Assembly (NCBI GenBank): GCA_016841565.1 | Contig: JAENYX010000001.1 | Span: 1-64,000, forward strand | Source of the DNA: Clostridium thermobutyricum | Lineage (GTDB): Bacteria; Bacillota; Clostridia; Ch29 | DNA: 64,000 nt | Direction of reading: 5' to 3' | Shown: piece after piece, positions 9,305 through 20,078 of the stretch | How positions within the stretch are numbered: the first letter of the stretch is position 1 | Layout: each line of letters starts with the position of its first letter | Program-made: the position numbers and the translations under genes | Notes under the pieces: generated by a model | Told to the model about the DNA's origin: nothing | Databases searched by the model: none | Seen by the model: the letters and a program-made list of their open reading frames with translations, nothing else

Positions 9305-9949
9305 ATGGACAGCAGAGCAATGGAAGGTTATAAGACAAAGCTGGAACGGAAAAAGGAGAACGCAGCAAGAATACTGGAGCAGATTGACCGGAATGAGTTT
9401 AATGATGCTCAGCCCGAATATATAAAGGAGCTTTCGGTTTATGACAATCACCCGGGTGATATCGGCAGCGAGACTTATGAAATGGAGAAAACCTATGCAC
9501 TAAAGGAGCAGGAAATGCACAGAATACAGGAAATAGAACAGGCACTGGACCGGGTAGAAAAGGGTATATACGGGATATGCGCCCTATGCGGCAAGGAGAT
9601 TGGCTCAGAGCGATTGGAAGCCTATCCTGAAGCCGATATTTGTCTGGAATGCTCAAGGGGTGCCAGACTACCCGGCGAAAGGGTAAGAGAGGGAAGGCCT
9701 GTGGAGGAAGAAACTCTGAGCTTTCCATATAATCGGGAGAGGAGCACAAAGGATGGCCGGATGATATTTGATGGGGAAGACAGCTGGCAGGCTGTTGCCA
9801 GATTTAATAGGAGAGAGGATGATCCCAGCAATGAAACAGGGGATGAGCAGGGTATATGGGATGAGCTTCCTTCGGGGCTGGTGGAGGATATTGACAGCAT
9901 AAGCAGCCGGTACTATAAAAGCACGCTTCCGGAGGAGCGGGAGGAATAA
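9305..9949 (+). CDS. TraR/DksA-type zinc finger protein, YteA-like
   Basis: GIYGICALCGKEIGSERLEAYPEADICLEC zinc finger. Confidence 0.88.
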   Translation: MDSRAMEGYKTKLERKKENAARILEQIDRNEFNDAQPEYIKELSVYDNHPGDIGSETYEMEKTYALKEQEMHRIQEIEQALDRVEKGIYGICALCGKEIGSERLEAYPEADICLECSRGARLPGERVREGRPVEEETLSFPYNRERSTKDGRMIFDGEDSWQAVARFNRREDDPSNETGDEQGIWDELPSGLVEDIDSISSRYYKSTLPEEREE

Positions 9950-10017
9950 TTTGTTTTATAACGGGAAGGTTTGTGGTAAAATCTTATTGTTACTAATAAC
10001 CTTCAGGGGGTATTTCA

Positions 10018-10463
10018 TGACGTGGATTATTGCTTTATCGGTGGTTATTGCCGACAGGATAACCAAGCTTATATGTAAGGAAAATCTGCAGCCGCTGGGT
10101 TCGGTACCTATAATAAAAGGAGTATTTCACCTGACCTACGTGGAAAACACCGGAGCGGCCTTTGGAATGCTGCAGGGCAGGAACTGGCTTTTCATACCGG
10201 CTATAATCCTGGTGCTGGTTGTGCTGGTATATTTGCTGACAAAATTAAAGACCGGAAGCAGGCTTATGAAGGTCTCCCTTGCGCTTATAATGGGAGGTGC
10301 CGTGGGGAATTTGATAGACAGGGTTTGGCTGGGTTACGTTATAGACTTCTTTGATTTCAGAATATGGCCGGTATTCAATGTTGCCGACAGCTCTATCGTT
10401 GTTGGAGCCATACTGCTGGGATACCTGGTTATTATAAAAGGTGAAAGCATCAGCTATGGATAA
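10018..10463 (+). CDS. lspA: Lipoprotein signal peptidase (signal peptidase II)
   Basis: YVENTGAAFGML, GGAVGNLIDR, VIDFFDF…FNVADSSI. Confidence 0.96.
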
Positions 10464-11373
10464 AATCGAAATAGTTGTGAACGGGAATAATGAGAATGAA
10501 CGATTGGACAGTTTTTTGGCAGCCAGTTTACCCGAGCATTCCCGTTCTTCAATTCAGAAGCTTATTGAGAAAAATCATGTCAGCCTAAATGGTGGTAATG
10601 CTAAGAGCAACTACAGGGTGAAGAGAGGAGATAAAATCCTGGTTATGGTTCCTAAGCCCCAAAAACTGACGGTGGAACCTTCAGATATTCCCCTTGATAT
10701 TGTTTATGAAGACGGAGATATGATGGTAATAAACAAGCCGGCCGGGATGGTGGTACATCCTGCTCCCGGAAACAAAAGCAATACCCTTGTTAACGCACTG
10801 CTGTGGCACTGTGATAATCTGTCTGATATCAACGGCGTATTAAGGCCGGGAATAGTGCACAGGATTGATAAGGATACAACAGGGCTGCTTATGGTAGCAA
10901 AGAATGAAAAGATACACAGAGGACTTGCAAAACAACTGAAGGAGCATACTATAAACAGGAGGTACATGGCTCTTGTGCGAGGAGTCATTGGGGAGGATAA
11001 AGGCACTATAGAAGCACCCATTGGCCGGCATCCCACCAACAGAAAAAAAATGGCTGTGGTGGCAAGAAACTCGCGGGAGGCCGTAACCCATTTCAGCGTT
11101 ATCAGGAGATATTGCGGTTATACGCTGATTGAGGCCAGACTGGAAACCGGAAGGACGCACCAGATAAGAGTCCATATGAAGTACATAGGGTATCCCGTAG
11201 TAGGAGACGAAAAATACGGCAAGCAGGGGGAATTGGGTACAAAGAGCCTGTTGCTGCACGCTGCCGTATTAGGCTTTATCCATCCCGGGAAGAACGAATA
11301 TATGGAGTTTCATGCACCGCTGCCCCAAAGCTTTGAAAGTATATTGCAGCAGTTGGAGAATAATAACGGATAA
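10456..11373 (+). CDS. RluA/RluD family pseudouridine synthase
   Basis: S4-like N-terminus, GIVHRIDKDTTGLLMVAKN, LETGRTHQIRVHM. Confidence 0.95.
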   Translation: MDKIEIVVNGNNENERLDSFLAASLPEHSRSSIQKLIEKNHVSLNGGNAKSNYRVKRGDKILVMVPKPQKLTVEPSDIPLDIVYEDGDMMVINKPAGMVVHPAPGNKSNTLVNALLWHCDNLSDINGVLRPGIVHRIDKDTTGLLMVAKNEKIHRGLAKQLKEHTINRRYMALVRGVIGEDKGTIEAPIGRHPTNRKKMAVVARNSREAVTHFSVIRRYCGYTLIEARLETGRTHQIRVHMKYIGYPVVGDEKYGKQGELGTKSLLLHAAVLGFIHPGKNEYMEFHAPLPQSFESILQQLENNNG

Positions 11374-11395
11374 TAGAAGCAAATATCCTTGTACA

Positions 11396-11435
11396 ACACT
11401 GCCCAAGGTATTACATAGTTTCAATCGGCAGTGTC
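11396..11435. terminator. Convergent terminator hairpin between the rluD-like gene and rqcH
   Basis: ACACTGCC…GGCAGTGT inverted repeat. Confidence 0.55.
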
Positions 11436-13193
11436 TTTATGATTTATTTCCTGAATCTGCAGGATTTCTTCTTTGTCGGGAGTAATGAATACTGTTTTCT
11501 GGTTCTTGTATATTACATATCCGGGTTTTGCTCCCGACGGTTTTGAAACATATTTTGCCAGTGTATAGTCTACCGGCACACTGCTGGACTGTCTGGCCTT
11601 ACTGAAGTAAGCAGCCAACAGTGCAGCCTGATACAGAGTAGTGTCGGGCAGGTCTTTTCCCTCACTTCTTATGAGCACATGGGAACCAGGGATATCCTTG
11701 GTGTGCAGCCACAAATCATTCTTTCCGGCGAATTTTAGAGTCAGGTAGTCGTTTTGATAGTTGTTGCGCCCTACAAAAATTTTAAAGTTATCCCGGGATA
11801 AGTAGACCAGTGGTTTGGAGGTAGTCTGCTTCTTAACCTTTGTTTTCACTTTACTCTTTGAAGGTTTAATATATTTTTGGCTCTCAAGTTCAAGTTTGAT
11901 TTCGTGCAGCTCCTCAATTTGGGTACATTTCTCAATACTATAGATCAAGCTCTCAAGATAGTCTATTTCCCGGTTTGATTGGTTAATAAGCTTCTCCAGA
12001 TTTTCCTTGGCCCTTTTTCCGTGACTGTATTTTTTGAAAAATGTCCGGGCATTTTCCTGAGGTGTCAGGTCAGGGTCAAGCTTGATCTTCACAAGAGGCA
12101 AATCCGGCCGAGTATAATCTTCAAGCTCAACGCTGCCTCTTTTTTCTTTTAAACGGTAAAGGTTTGCAGTCAATAACTGGCCATAAAGCCTGTAATGGCT
12201 TTTATCCTGGGCGTCATGCAGCTCATGCAATCGCGTACTCAGTTTTTTCCGGTTTTTTTCCAGCAGGCTGTTTAACACCTTAAGCATACTGTCCTTTTCT
12301 CTGGTCATTGTTTTATGCTTAAGCTTTTCATGATAATAATTGTCAAGCATGGAATTAACACTTTGCTGTTTCTCAAAGGGCAGATTGATATGGGTCAGCA
12401 TTACAGGGTAAAAGTCAACAATCTCGGAATTATTATAATAAATAACCGGGTAAAACTCTTTGTTACGTAGAATATCCCTGAATACAGATACGCTGCTGCA
12501 TAGTCTGTCAGCAGATTCCTTATCCAACGGCTTGTCAGGGTCTACGCAGCTTCTTGCGCAGAATTCCCGGGAAAGGGTTTTCCCCATACCATCAAGGGTT
12601 AAGGATACAGCCTTGGCAGCATTGGTACCAAGGTATCGGGAAAAGGCAGCCGCTGCCTCAATATGATTTGCATTGGTCAGGTCCAGCTTGTCCTGGGACG
12701 GTGGAGACTTATATTCTATACCGGGGAAAACCTGTCTGAAAGAACTCATATGAGCAGAAACCCGTTTTACCGAGTCGATAATTCTCCTGTCGTTGTCCAG
12801 AAGTATTATATTACTGTGCCTGCCCATGATTTCACATGCCAGGTACATTACCCCGTGTTCCCCCAGCTGGTCGGTGTTCTTCACCGCCATCTCAAATATC
12901 CGGTCCATACCGTACTGCTCTACGGATGTAATAATACCACCACCCAGATGCTTTCTTAGCAGCATGCAAAACATAGGAGGGTGCTGCTGGCTGGGTTCCA
13001 CCTTGTCTGACAGGTGGATCCTGGGGTCGGCCGGGTTGGCCGACAGCAGGAGTTTTTCGCGGCCATAACCGGTATGAATATTGAGTAAAAGAGTATCGGA
13101 TTGCGGCTGGTAAATCCTCTCGATACGTCCGTTGGCAAGCCTGGCTTGAAGTTCCAGTATGATACATCTCATTGTAAATCCGTCAAATGCCAT
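11421..13193 (-). CDS. rqcH: NFACT family Rqc2/RqcH protein (fibronectin-binding A-like)
   Basis: MAFDGFTMRCIILELQ start; C-terminal NFACT-R VGRNNYQNDYLTLKFAGKNDLWLHTKDIPGSHVLIR. Confidence 0.93.
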   Translation of the reverse strand: MAFDGFTMRCIILELQARLANGRIERIYQPQSDTLLLNIHTGYGREKLLLSANPADPRIHLSDKVEPSQQHPPMFCMLLRKHLGGGIITSVEQYGMDRIFEMAVKNTDQLGEHGVMYLACEIMGRHSNIILLDNDRRIIDSVKRVSAHMSSFRQVFPGIEYKSPPSQDKLDLTNANHIEAAAAFSRYLGTNAAKAVSLTLDGMGKTLSREFCARSCVDPDKPLDKESADRLCSSVSVFRDILRNKEFYPVIYYNNSEIVDFYPVMLTHINLPFEKQQSVNSMLDNYYHEKLKHKTMTREKDSMLKVLNSLLEKNRKKLSTRLHELHDAQDKSHYRLYGQLLTANLYRLKEKRGSVELEDYTRPDLPLVKIKLDPDLTPQENARTFFKKYSHGKRAKENLEKLINQSNREIDYLESLIYSIEKCTQIEELHEIKLELESQKYIKPSKSKVKTKVKKQTTSKPLVYLSRDNFKIFVGRNNYQNDYLTLKFAGKNDLWLHTKDIPGSHVLIRSEGKDLPDTTLYQAALLAAYFSKARQSSSVPVDYTLAKYVSKPSGAKPGYVIYKNQKTVFITPDKEEILQIQEINHKDTAD

Positions 13194-13216
13194 AGTATCA
13201 TCTACCTTCATTAGAA

Positions 13217-13371
13217 TATATATATAACGTACTTAAGACTTTACATCTCTTAACGTGTCATCCTGAGCCAAGCGGAGGATCTTATGTCCATCTTCAAGTC
13301 GGATTCTTCGGGCTCCGCCCTCTTAAATGACAGGTAGAGGAATGTAATATTATTAATGCGTTATATATAGT
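13217..13371. mobile_element. MITE-like ~155-bp repeat, copy 1
   Basis: Near-identical to the reverse complement of 48878-49032; termini …TATATATAACGT / GCGTTATATATAGT are inverted repeats; internal TGTCAT…ATGACA palindrome. Confidence 0.8.
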
Positions 13372-13453
13372 AATAGGTGGCCGGCAGCCGGTGGTCAGCG
13401 GCTGGTGAACTGACAACTGCCATGGTAGCCCCCAGAACCGGGAGACTATCAAC

Positions 13454-13505
13454 CGGGGACACTCCTCCTGCCTCGAAGTTAAGCCTCAGAGAAGATCTGT
13501 CCCCG
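13454..13505. repeat. Intergenic inverted repeat with CGGGGACA/TGTCCCCG ends
   Basis: CGGGGACA(13454-13461)…TGTCCCCG(13498-13505). Confidence 0.7.
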
Positions 13506-13621
13506 TTCCTTAGTATAGCATCTATTCATATAAAATAAAACGGCACTGGGCAATAACTCTGTTTAACAAGCCCACTTTGAAGTATAATACTAGTATGAAT
13601 AAAAGGGGTGGAGGAGTTATA

Positions 13622-14476
13622 TTGAACTTTAAAAAAATGCACGGTCTGGGGAATGATTTTGTTATTATAGACGGAAGAAATGAAACTATCGGTAATCCCG
13701 AAAACTTAAGTAAATTGGTTTGCGACCGCCACACAGGAGTTGGTGCCGATGGTTTAATAATAGCTTATGGTTCCGACAGGGCTGATATAAGGATGGATAT
13801 ATATAATTCCGATGGCAGCCGGGCAGAGATGTGCGGTAATGGTTTGAGATGCTTTGCCCAATATGTATACCAGGAGAGGATGGTCAGTTCCAAAGCTTTT
13901 ACTGTGGATACTCTGGCCGGTATAATGAAACCTGGGCTTATTCTGGATGAAAACGGCAGGGTTGCCGGAGTGGTTGTAGATATGGGGTCACCAACATTTG
14001 CTCCTTCGGATATTCCTGTAGTCTTTAATGGTGAGAAGTTCATTGACGTTCCGGTGGAAATCGAAAACAGGGTGTACAAAGTATCAGCCATAAGAATGGG
14101 AGTGCCCCATTCAATTGTATATGTTGATAATATGGAAGAAATTGATATAAAAAGCATTGGCAGTTCCATAGAGAACCATTCATTGTTTCCGCAGAAAACA
14201 AATGTAAACTTTGTACAGGTTATAGACAGTCAAGCCATAAAGGTTAGAACCTGGGAAAGGGGGGCAGGCAGCACCCTTGCCTGTGGCACCGGAAGCTGTG
14301 CTGCAGTGGTTATATCTGCTCTTCTGGGCAGAACATCACGCAATGTAAGAGTTCAGTTACAGTTGGGAGAGCTAAAAATAGATTGGCGTCAGGACGGCAG
14401 GGTGTTTATGGAAGGTGGGGCTGAAGACGTATTTTCCGGCAAGCTTTCAAAGGAAATTTATCCTTTGCAAAGTTAG
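13622..14476 (+). CDS. dapF: Diaminopimelate epimerase
   Basis: MNFKKMHGLGNDFVIID, NSDGSRAEMCGNGLRC, GAGSTLACGTGSCA; TTG start with ggagg. Confidence 0.97.
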   Translation: MNFKKMHGLGNDFVIIDGRNETIGNPENLSKLVCDRHTGVGADGLIIAYGSDRADIRMDIYNSDGSRAEMCGNGLRCFAQYVYQERMVSSKAFTVDTLAGIMKPGLILDENGRVAGVVVDMGSPTFAPSDIPVVFNGEKFIDVPVEIENRVYKVSAIRMGVPHSIVYVDNMEEIDIKSIGSSIENHSLFPQKTNVNFVQVIDSQAIKVRTWERGAGSTLACGTGSCAAVVISALLGRTSRNVRVQLQLGELKIDWRQDGRVFMEGGAEDVFSGKLSKEIYPLQS

Positions 14477-14568
14477 AGAAATGTGTTAAATTAAGGTTTA
14501 AGGAATGCAAACCGTTGAAAGACTTAAATGTGGAAGAGTAAAACCATAGGAAGGATGAAAACATTAAT

Positions 14569-15447
14569 ATGGTTTTTAGTATGACGGGATTTGGCAGAGG
14601 AGAACTGAGGACTGTGGATACTGATATTTCGGTTGAAGTCCGCTCAGTCAATCACAGGTATAACGATATTTCCATTAAGATGCCAAAATCTCTTTCTTTT
14701 CTGGAAGAAAGGGTCAGGCAGTATGTGCAGTCACGCATTTCAAGGGGCAGAGTGGATGTGTATGTTTCTTATGATATGTCCGATTTAAAGAAACCGGATG
14801 TAAAAGTGAATTATGAGCTTGCTCAAAACTATCACAACGCTTTGATTCAGCTAAAGGAAAAGGCGGGACTGGAGGGTGACATACCAATTTCTCTTGTAGC
14901 TGCATTTCCCGATGTAATTATTACAAAGCAACAGGAATTGGATGAAGAAGAATTATGGCAAAAGCTTTTTTGCGCTTTGGAGAAAGCCATGGATATACTT
15001 GTTGAAATGCGTAAAGAGGAAGGAGGAAACCTGAAAAAAGACATACTAACCAAACTCGCGACAATAAATATCGAGGTATCGGAAATAGAAAAAAGGGCAG
15101 GATTTATAGTGGAGGAATATCGGGATAAGCTGGCCAAGAGATTAGAAGGCCTGGCCTGTGAAATCAATCTTGATAACGACAGGATATACCAGGAAGTAGT
15201 GATGTTTGCCGATAAAAGCAATATTGATGAAGAGGTTGTAAGGTTAAGAAGCCATTCGGCTCAAATGCATAGCATAATTGACTGTGGAGGCACAATAGGA
15301 AGAAAGCTGGATTTTCTCGTACAGGAGATGCATAGAGAGGTAAACACCATAGGGTCAAAGGCCAACGATTTACATATTTCAAAAGCCGTTATTGAGATAA
15401 AATCCCAGCTTGAAAAAGTGAGAGAACAAATACAAAATATCGAATAG
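14569..15447 (+). CDS. YicC family endoribonuclease
   Basis: SMTGFGRGE…VEVRSVNHRYNDISIKMP; C-terminal LDFLVQEMHREVNTIGSKAND. Confidence 0.95.
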   Translation: MVFSMTGFGRGELRTVDTDISVEVRSVNHRYNDISIKMPKSLSFLEERVRQYVQSRISRGRVDVYVSYDMSDLKKPDVKVNYELAQNYHNALIQLKEKAGLEGDIPISLVAAFPDVIITKQQELDEEELWQKLFCALEKAMDILVEMRKEEGGNLKKDILTKLATINIEVSEIEKRAGFIVEEYRDKLAKRLEGLACEINLDNDRIYQEVVMFADKSNIDEEVVRLRSHSAQMHSIIDCGGTIGRKLDFLVQEMHREVNTIGSKANDLHISKAVIEIKSQLEKVREQIQNIE

Positions 15448-15459
15448 GGAGGTTTGGCA

Positions 15460-15732
15460 ATGGATATGAAGTTAATAAATATCGGATTTGGAAATATTGT
15501 TTCTGCCAACAGGCTGGTTGCCATAGTAAGTCCGGAATCTGCACCAATTAAAAGGATAATTCAGGATGCAAGGGAAAGGGGTATGCTAATAGATGCTACT
15601 TATGGCAGAAGAACAAGAGCTGTAATAATAACCGACAGCGACCATATTATTCTATCTGCAGTTCAGCCCGAGACCGTTGCCCACAGGTTGTATTCAAAGG
15701 AAACGTCAGACAGTACGGCAGGCAGTGAATGA
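15460..15732 (+). CDS. remA: RemA/DUF370 family regulator
   Basis: [62 protein letters not shown]. Confidence 0.95.
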   Translation: MDMKLINIGFGNIVSANRLVAIVSPESAPIKRIIQDARERGMLIDATYGRRTRAVIITDSDHIILSAVQPETVAHRLYSKETSDSTAGSE

Positions 15733-16334
15733 GCATGCAAGGAGATGGGTTGCTGGTAGTAGTCTCGGGTCCCTCCGGAGCAGGTAAGGGGACCATATGC
15801 AGAAGCCTGATGGATTCAAAAAAAGATATAGTAGCATCGGTTTCAAGTACAACAAGGATGCCAAGAGAAGGGGAAATCGACGGAAACAACTATTTTTTTA
15901 TATCAAGGGAAGAATTTTTAAATATGATAGAAAACGACGGTTTTATTGAATATGCGGAAGTCTATGGGAATTTTTATGGTACGCCGAGGAAATTCGTGGA
16001 AGAAAATATAAAGAGCGGAAAGGACGTTTTGCTTGAAATAGATATACAGGGGGCTCTTCAGGTCAAGGAAAAATATAAGGAGGGTGTCTTTGTATTTATA
16101 CTGCCTCCATCCATGGAGGAACTTAAAAGCAGGATAATAAAGCGCGGTACCGAAGACCAGAAGGAGATTTTGCGAAGGTTTGAATCGGCCTATAAAGAAA
16201 TAAACTATGTATCAAGGTATAATTATTTTATAATAAATGACAGGGTTGATGCAGCTACTGACAAGCTGCGATCAATAATCACTGCCGAGAAATGCAGGGT
16301 AGACAGATTTAAAATGAAATTAATAGGTCAGTAA
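15729..16334 (+). CDS. gmk: Guanylate kinase
   Basis: [30 protein letters not shown]. Confidence 0.97.
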   Translation: MSMQGDGLLVVVSGPSGAGKGTICRSLMDSKKDIVASVSSTTRMPREGEIDGNNYFFISREEFLNMIENDGFIEYAEVYGNFYGTPRKFVEENIKSGKDVLLEIDIQGALQVKEKYKEGVFVFILPPSMEELKSRIIKRGTEDQKEILRRFESAYKEINYVSRYNYFIINDRVDAATDKLRSIITAEKCRVDRFKMKLIGQ

Positions 16335-16346
16335 GGAGGTAATAAA

Positions 16347-16553
16347 ATGCTGTACCCATCCATGAAGAAACTGCTGGAAAAAGCAGATAGCAGGTATACT
16401 CTGGTAGTATTGGCAGCCAAAAGAGCCAGGCAGCTCAACCTGCAGAGCGAAAAAAACGAAGATTATGATGCAACAAAAAGTGTCTCTTTGGCTATTAATG
16501 AGATAGATAGCGGAAAGATTAAGTATGTGCGTACTAAGGACGGTATCAAATAG
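16347..16553 (+). CDS. rpoZ: RNA polymerase omega subunit
   Basis: SRYTLVVLAAKRARQL…KSVSLAINEIDSGKI; synteny gmk-rpoZ-coaBC. Confidence 0.95.
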   Translation: MLYPSMKKLLEKADSRYTLVVLAAKRARQLNLQSEKNEDYDATKSVSLAINEIDSGKIKYVRTKDGIK

Positions 16554-16567
16554 CGGGGGGTAGTGAC

Positions 16568-17776
16568 TTGCTTAAAGGTAAGAGAATACTGGTGGGTATA
16601 TGCGGCGGTATTGCCGCGTATAAAAGCGCAGACTTGGTTAGCCGGCTCAAGAAAAAGGGTGCCTGCGTCAAGGTAATAATGACAAAGAACGCCGGGGAAT
16701 TTATTACGCCCATTACCCTTGCAAGCCTGTCGGGTAACAAGGTGGCAACCGACATGTTTTCCTGTCCCCAGGACTGGGATATACAGCATATATCCCTTGC
16801 GCAGTGGGCAGAATATATAATTATTGCTCCCGCTACCGCCAATTTCATTGGAAAAGCAGCCTCCGGCATAGCAGATGACCTGCTGACCACTACGGTTATG
16901 GCTTCAAAGGCCATGGTTATTGCTGTTCCGGCCATGAACACCAATATGTATAACAACCCCATTGTCGGTCGGAATATTGAAAGCCTTGCTACTCATAACG
17001 GGTACCTTTTTTTTGGTCCCGCCAGCGGGCATCTTGCCTGTGGGGATACCGGCACAGGAAAGATGGAAGAGCCGACGGCCATCGTTGAATATGTTGAAAG
17101 ACTGACCAATGCGAGCAGGAGCTACGAGGGGAAGACGGTACTGGTTACCGCCGGGCCTACCAGGGAAGCCCTTGACCCGGTCAGGTTTCTTACAAACGGA
17201 TCATCGGGTAAGATGGGATATTCAATCGCCGGAGCAGCAGCTGCCAGGGGGGCCAGGGTTATTTTAATAAGCGGGCCTACACACTTGCAGCCGCCTGCAT
17301 CGGTTGAGTTTGTACCGGTTGTCAGTGCAGTGGATATGTATAACGCGGTGATGGATTCTTATAAGGAATGTGATATCGTAATAAAGACGGCGGCGGTTTC
17401 GGATTACAGACCGGCAGTAGCGTACAATCATAAAATGAAAAAGACACAGAATGAGATTAGTCTGGATATGGTAAGAAACCCTGATATACTGGCCCAGCTG
17501 GGAAAGGATAAAGGCAAGCGTATATTGGTGGGTTTTGCTGCGGAAAGCATAGATATCATCGAATATGCCAAGGATAAAATAAAGAAAAAAAATCTTGATA
17601 TGATAGTTGCCAACGATATTACCCAAGAGGGAGCAGGTTTCAACAGTAATACCAATGAAGGCTTTATATTGGATTCCAACGGCGGCATGGAACAGCTGAC
17701 ACGGATGGATAAGATGGAAATGGCCAATATAATTTTGGATAAGATAGCTTGTCTTTTCGGTAAAGACAATCAATAA
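16568..17776 (+). CDS. coaBC: Bifunctional phosphopantothenoylcysteine decarboxylase/synthetase
   Basis: GICGGIAAYKSADLVSRL, VPAMNTNMYNNP, VTAGPTREALDPVRFLTNGSSGKMG. Confidence 0.96.
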   Translation: MLKGKRILVGICGGIAAYKSADLVSRLKKKGACVKVIMTKNAGEFITPITLASLSGNKVATDMFSCPQDWDIQHISLAQWAEYIIIAPATANFIGKAASGIADDLLTTTVMASKAMVIAVPAMNTNMYNNPIVGRNIESLATHNGYLFFGPASGHLACGDTGTGKMEEPTAIVEYVERLTNASRSYEGKTVLVTAGPTREALDPVRFLTNGSSGKMGYSIAGAAAARGARVILISGPTHLQPPASVEFVPVVSAVDMYNAVMDSYKECDIVIKTAAVSDYRPAVAYNHKMKKTQNEISLDMVRNPDILAQLGKDKGKRILVGFAAESIDIIEYAKDKIKKKNLDMIVANDITQEGAGFNSNTNEGFILDSNGGMEQLTRMDKMEMANIILDKIACLFGKDNQ

Positions 17777-17817
17777 ACGGCTTTGCACGCCTATTGAGGA
17801 CGGAAGGATGTGAGAAT

Positions 17818-20061
17818 TTGTATGCACAGATAGTTGTTGACAATCCAAGTCCTTTGCTGGATAGGCCCTTTCATTACAAAATACCCCAACAAATGATAGA
17901 TAAGATAAAGACAGGCTCAAGGGCGGTTGTTCCTTTCGGCCTTTCAGATAAGCCTGTTGAAGGCTACGTGGTGGGTATTTGCGAAGAATGCCCCGACCAT
18001 ATAGACAAAATAAAGGCCATAATACGGCCAATTGATTGGGCTCCGGTTTTCACGGAGGAATTGATAACATTGGCAGCCTGGATGAGGGAAGAGTATTTGT
18101 GTACATGGCTGGAGGCCCTCCAGTGTATTACACCTGCAAGTACAAGGCATGTTATGGATGCAAAGAAACCGGGTAAATATCGGTTATGGGTACGCCCGGC
18201 AGCTACAGAAACTAAAAAAGCCCTTCCTAAAAATGCAGCCAGGATGAAGGCTGTAATGTCATTTTTAGAGGACAAAACCCTGGATGAAGTCTGCTGCAGT
18301 ACGCTAATGGAACAGACCGGCTGTAGTCTCCAGACTCTCAGATCAATGGAGAAGAAAGGATTACTAAGTATTTTCGACAAGAGAGTGCTGCGGGCTCCCC
18401 AGCTTCAGACCGGTCTTATAAGTGACAGGGTAGAGCAGCTGAGCATTTCCCAGAAAAACGCAATATCAGAAATACAGGGTATGTACCGTCAGGGTGTCAG
18501 GGAAGTGTTGTTGCATGGAATAACCGGCAGCGGTAAAACCGAAGTGTATATGAGGCTTATCGGGGATACCATAAGAGAAGGCAGGAAGATAATAGTTCTT
18601 GTTCCCGAAATATCTCTGACACCCCAGATGGTGGAGTGGTATAACAAAAGATTTGGAAACAGAGCAGCACTTTTTCATAGCAGGCTTTCGGCAGGGGAAA
18701 GGTATGACCAGTGGGAGGGAATAAAGCAGGGCTATTATGATGTTGCCATCGGGGCAAGGTCGGCGGTTTTCGCTCCCTTCGAAAACCTGGGTTTGATAAT
18801 TATAGACGAGGAGCATGAGCATACTTACAAATCCGAAAGCTCTCCCAGATATATAACCCACAGGGTGGCAGCCAGAAGATGCAGTTATTACGGCGGATTG
18901 CTGGTCATGGGTTCTGCAACCCCGTCTGTTGAGACCTATTACAGAGCCCGAAGAGGCGATATTGGACTGGTACAATTGAAGGAAAGGGTGGGAGGCAGTA
19001 TCCTGCCTTCGGTGGAAGTTGTAGACATGAGAGAAGAGCTAAGGGAAGGTAATCGCTCGGTATTCAGTAAAAGACTGACCCGGGAAACAACTTGTGCTCT
19101 CAGCAAAAGCCAGCAGGTAATACTGTTGCTGAACCGCCGCGGTTATTCCACCTTTGTAAGCTGCAGAAGCTGTGGAAATGTGGTCAAATGCAAAAAATGC
19201 GATATCTCAATGACATATCACAGAGGGGAAAACTCCCTTGTATGTCATTTTTGCGGATACAGAAGAAAACTGCCAAAGAACTGCGAGATTTGTGGAAGCG
19301 ATAGGATTAAGTATATGGGTTCGGGTACGGAGAAGCTGGAAAAGGCGGTGGAAACAAACTTTAAAGAAGCCCGGGTGCTTCGAATGGATATGGATACTAC
19401 AAGGAAGAAAGGATCCCATTACAGTATACTAAAAGCATTCAATAACAGGAAAGCGGATATTCTTCTGGGCACGCAGATGATTGCAAAAGGACTGGATTTT
19501 CCCGGTGTTACCCTTGTTGGGGTAATAATGGCTGATTTCAATTTAAATCTGCCCGACTTCAGAGCAGCCGAAAAAACCTTTCAACTGCTGACCCAGGTAT
19601 CCGGCAGGGCCGGCAGGGGCTCTGTGCCAGGTAATGTGGTGATACAGACCTATTTCCCCGAACATTACAGCATTGTTGCGGCAAAATCCCATGATTATGA
19701 AGGATTCTACGCTCAGGAGATAGAAATTAGAGAAAAGTTTGGTTATCCACCATTTTTAAGGTTAATAAATATAGTAATATCGGGAGTAAATTTAAAGCAA
19801 GTTGTTGAGGGAGCCAATATCATTAACCGCCGGCTAAGAGAAAGACTGCAAGGGTTGGAGGAGCTTAAGTTTGAAATATTGGGACCTTCTCAGGCAATTC
19901 ATTCAAAGATTAAGGAAAAATACAGGTGGCAGATAATAATCAAGACTGCAGAGATGGAGAGAGTAGTTGAGGAATTAAGAGCAATCAGGCTTGAATTCAT
20001 ACGAAGCAGCCAAAAGGGACCCGGAATAACAATAGATATCGACCCAATTAATCTTAGTTGA
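17818..20061 (+). CDS. priA: Primosomal protein N' (replication restart helicase)
   Basis: LLHGITGSGKTEVYM, DEEHEHTYKSESSPRY, zinc-binding CRSCGNVVKCKKC…CHFCGYRRKLPKNCEICGS. Confidence 0.97.
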   Translation: MYAQIVVDNPSPLLDRPFHYKIPQQMIDKIKTGSRAVVPFGLSDKPVEGYVVGICEECPDHIDKIKAIIRPIDWAPVFTEELITLAAWMREEYLCTWLEALQCITPASTRHVMDAKKPGKYRLWVRPAATETKKALPKNAARMKAVMSFLEDKTLDEVCCSTLMEQTGCSLQTLRSMEKKGLLSIFDKRVLRAPQLQTGLISDRVEQLSISQKNAISEIQGMYRQGVREVLLHGITGSGKTEVYMRLIGDTIREGRKIIVLVPEISLTPQMVEWYNKRFGNRAALFHSRLSAGERYDQWEGIKQGYYDVAIGARSAVFAPFENLGLIIIDEEHEHTYKSESSPRYITHRVAARRCSYYGGLLVMGSATPSVETYYRARRGDIGLVQLKERVGGSILPSVEVVDMREELREGNRSVFSKRLTRETTCALSKSQQVILLLNRRGYSTFVSCRSCGNVVKCKKCDISMTYHRGENSLVCHFCGYRRKLPKNCEICGSDRIKYMGSGTEKLEKAVETNFKEARVLRMDMDTTRKKGSHYSILKAFNNRKADILLGTQMIAKGLDFPGVTLVGVIMADFNLNLPDFRAAEKTFQLLTQVSGRAGRGSVPGNVVIQTYFPEHYSIVAAKSHDYEGFYAQEIEIREKFGYPPFLRLINIVISGVNLKQVVEGANIINRRLRERLQGLEELKFEILGPSQAIHSKIKEKYRWQIIIKTAEMERVVEELRAIRLEFIRSSQKGPGITIDIDPINLS

Positions 20062-20078
20062 ATCAAAGGAGGCAGAGT

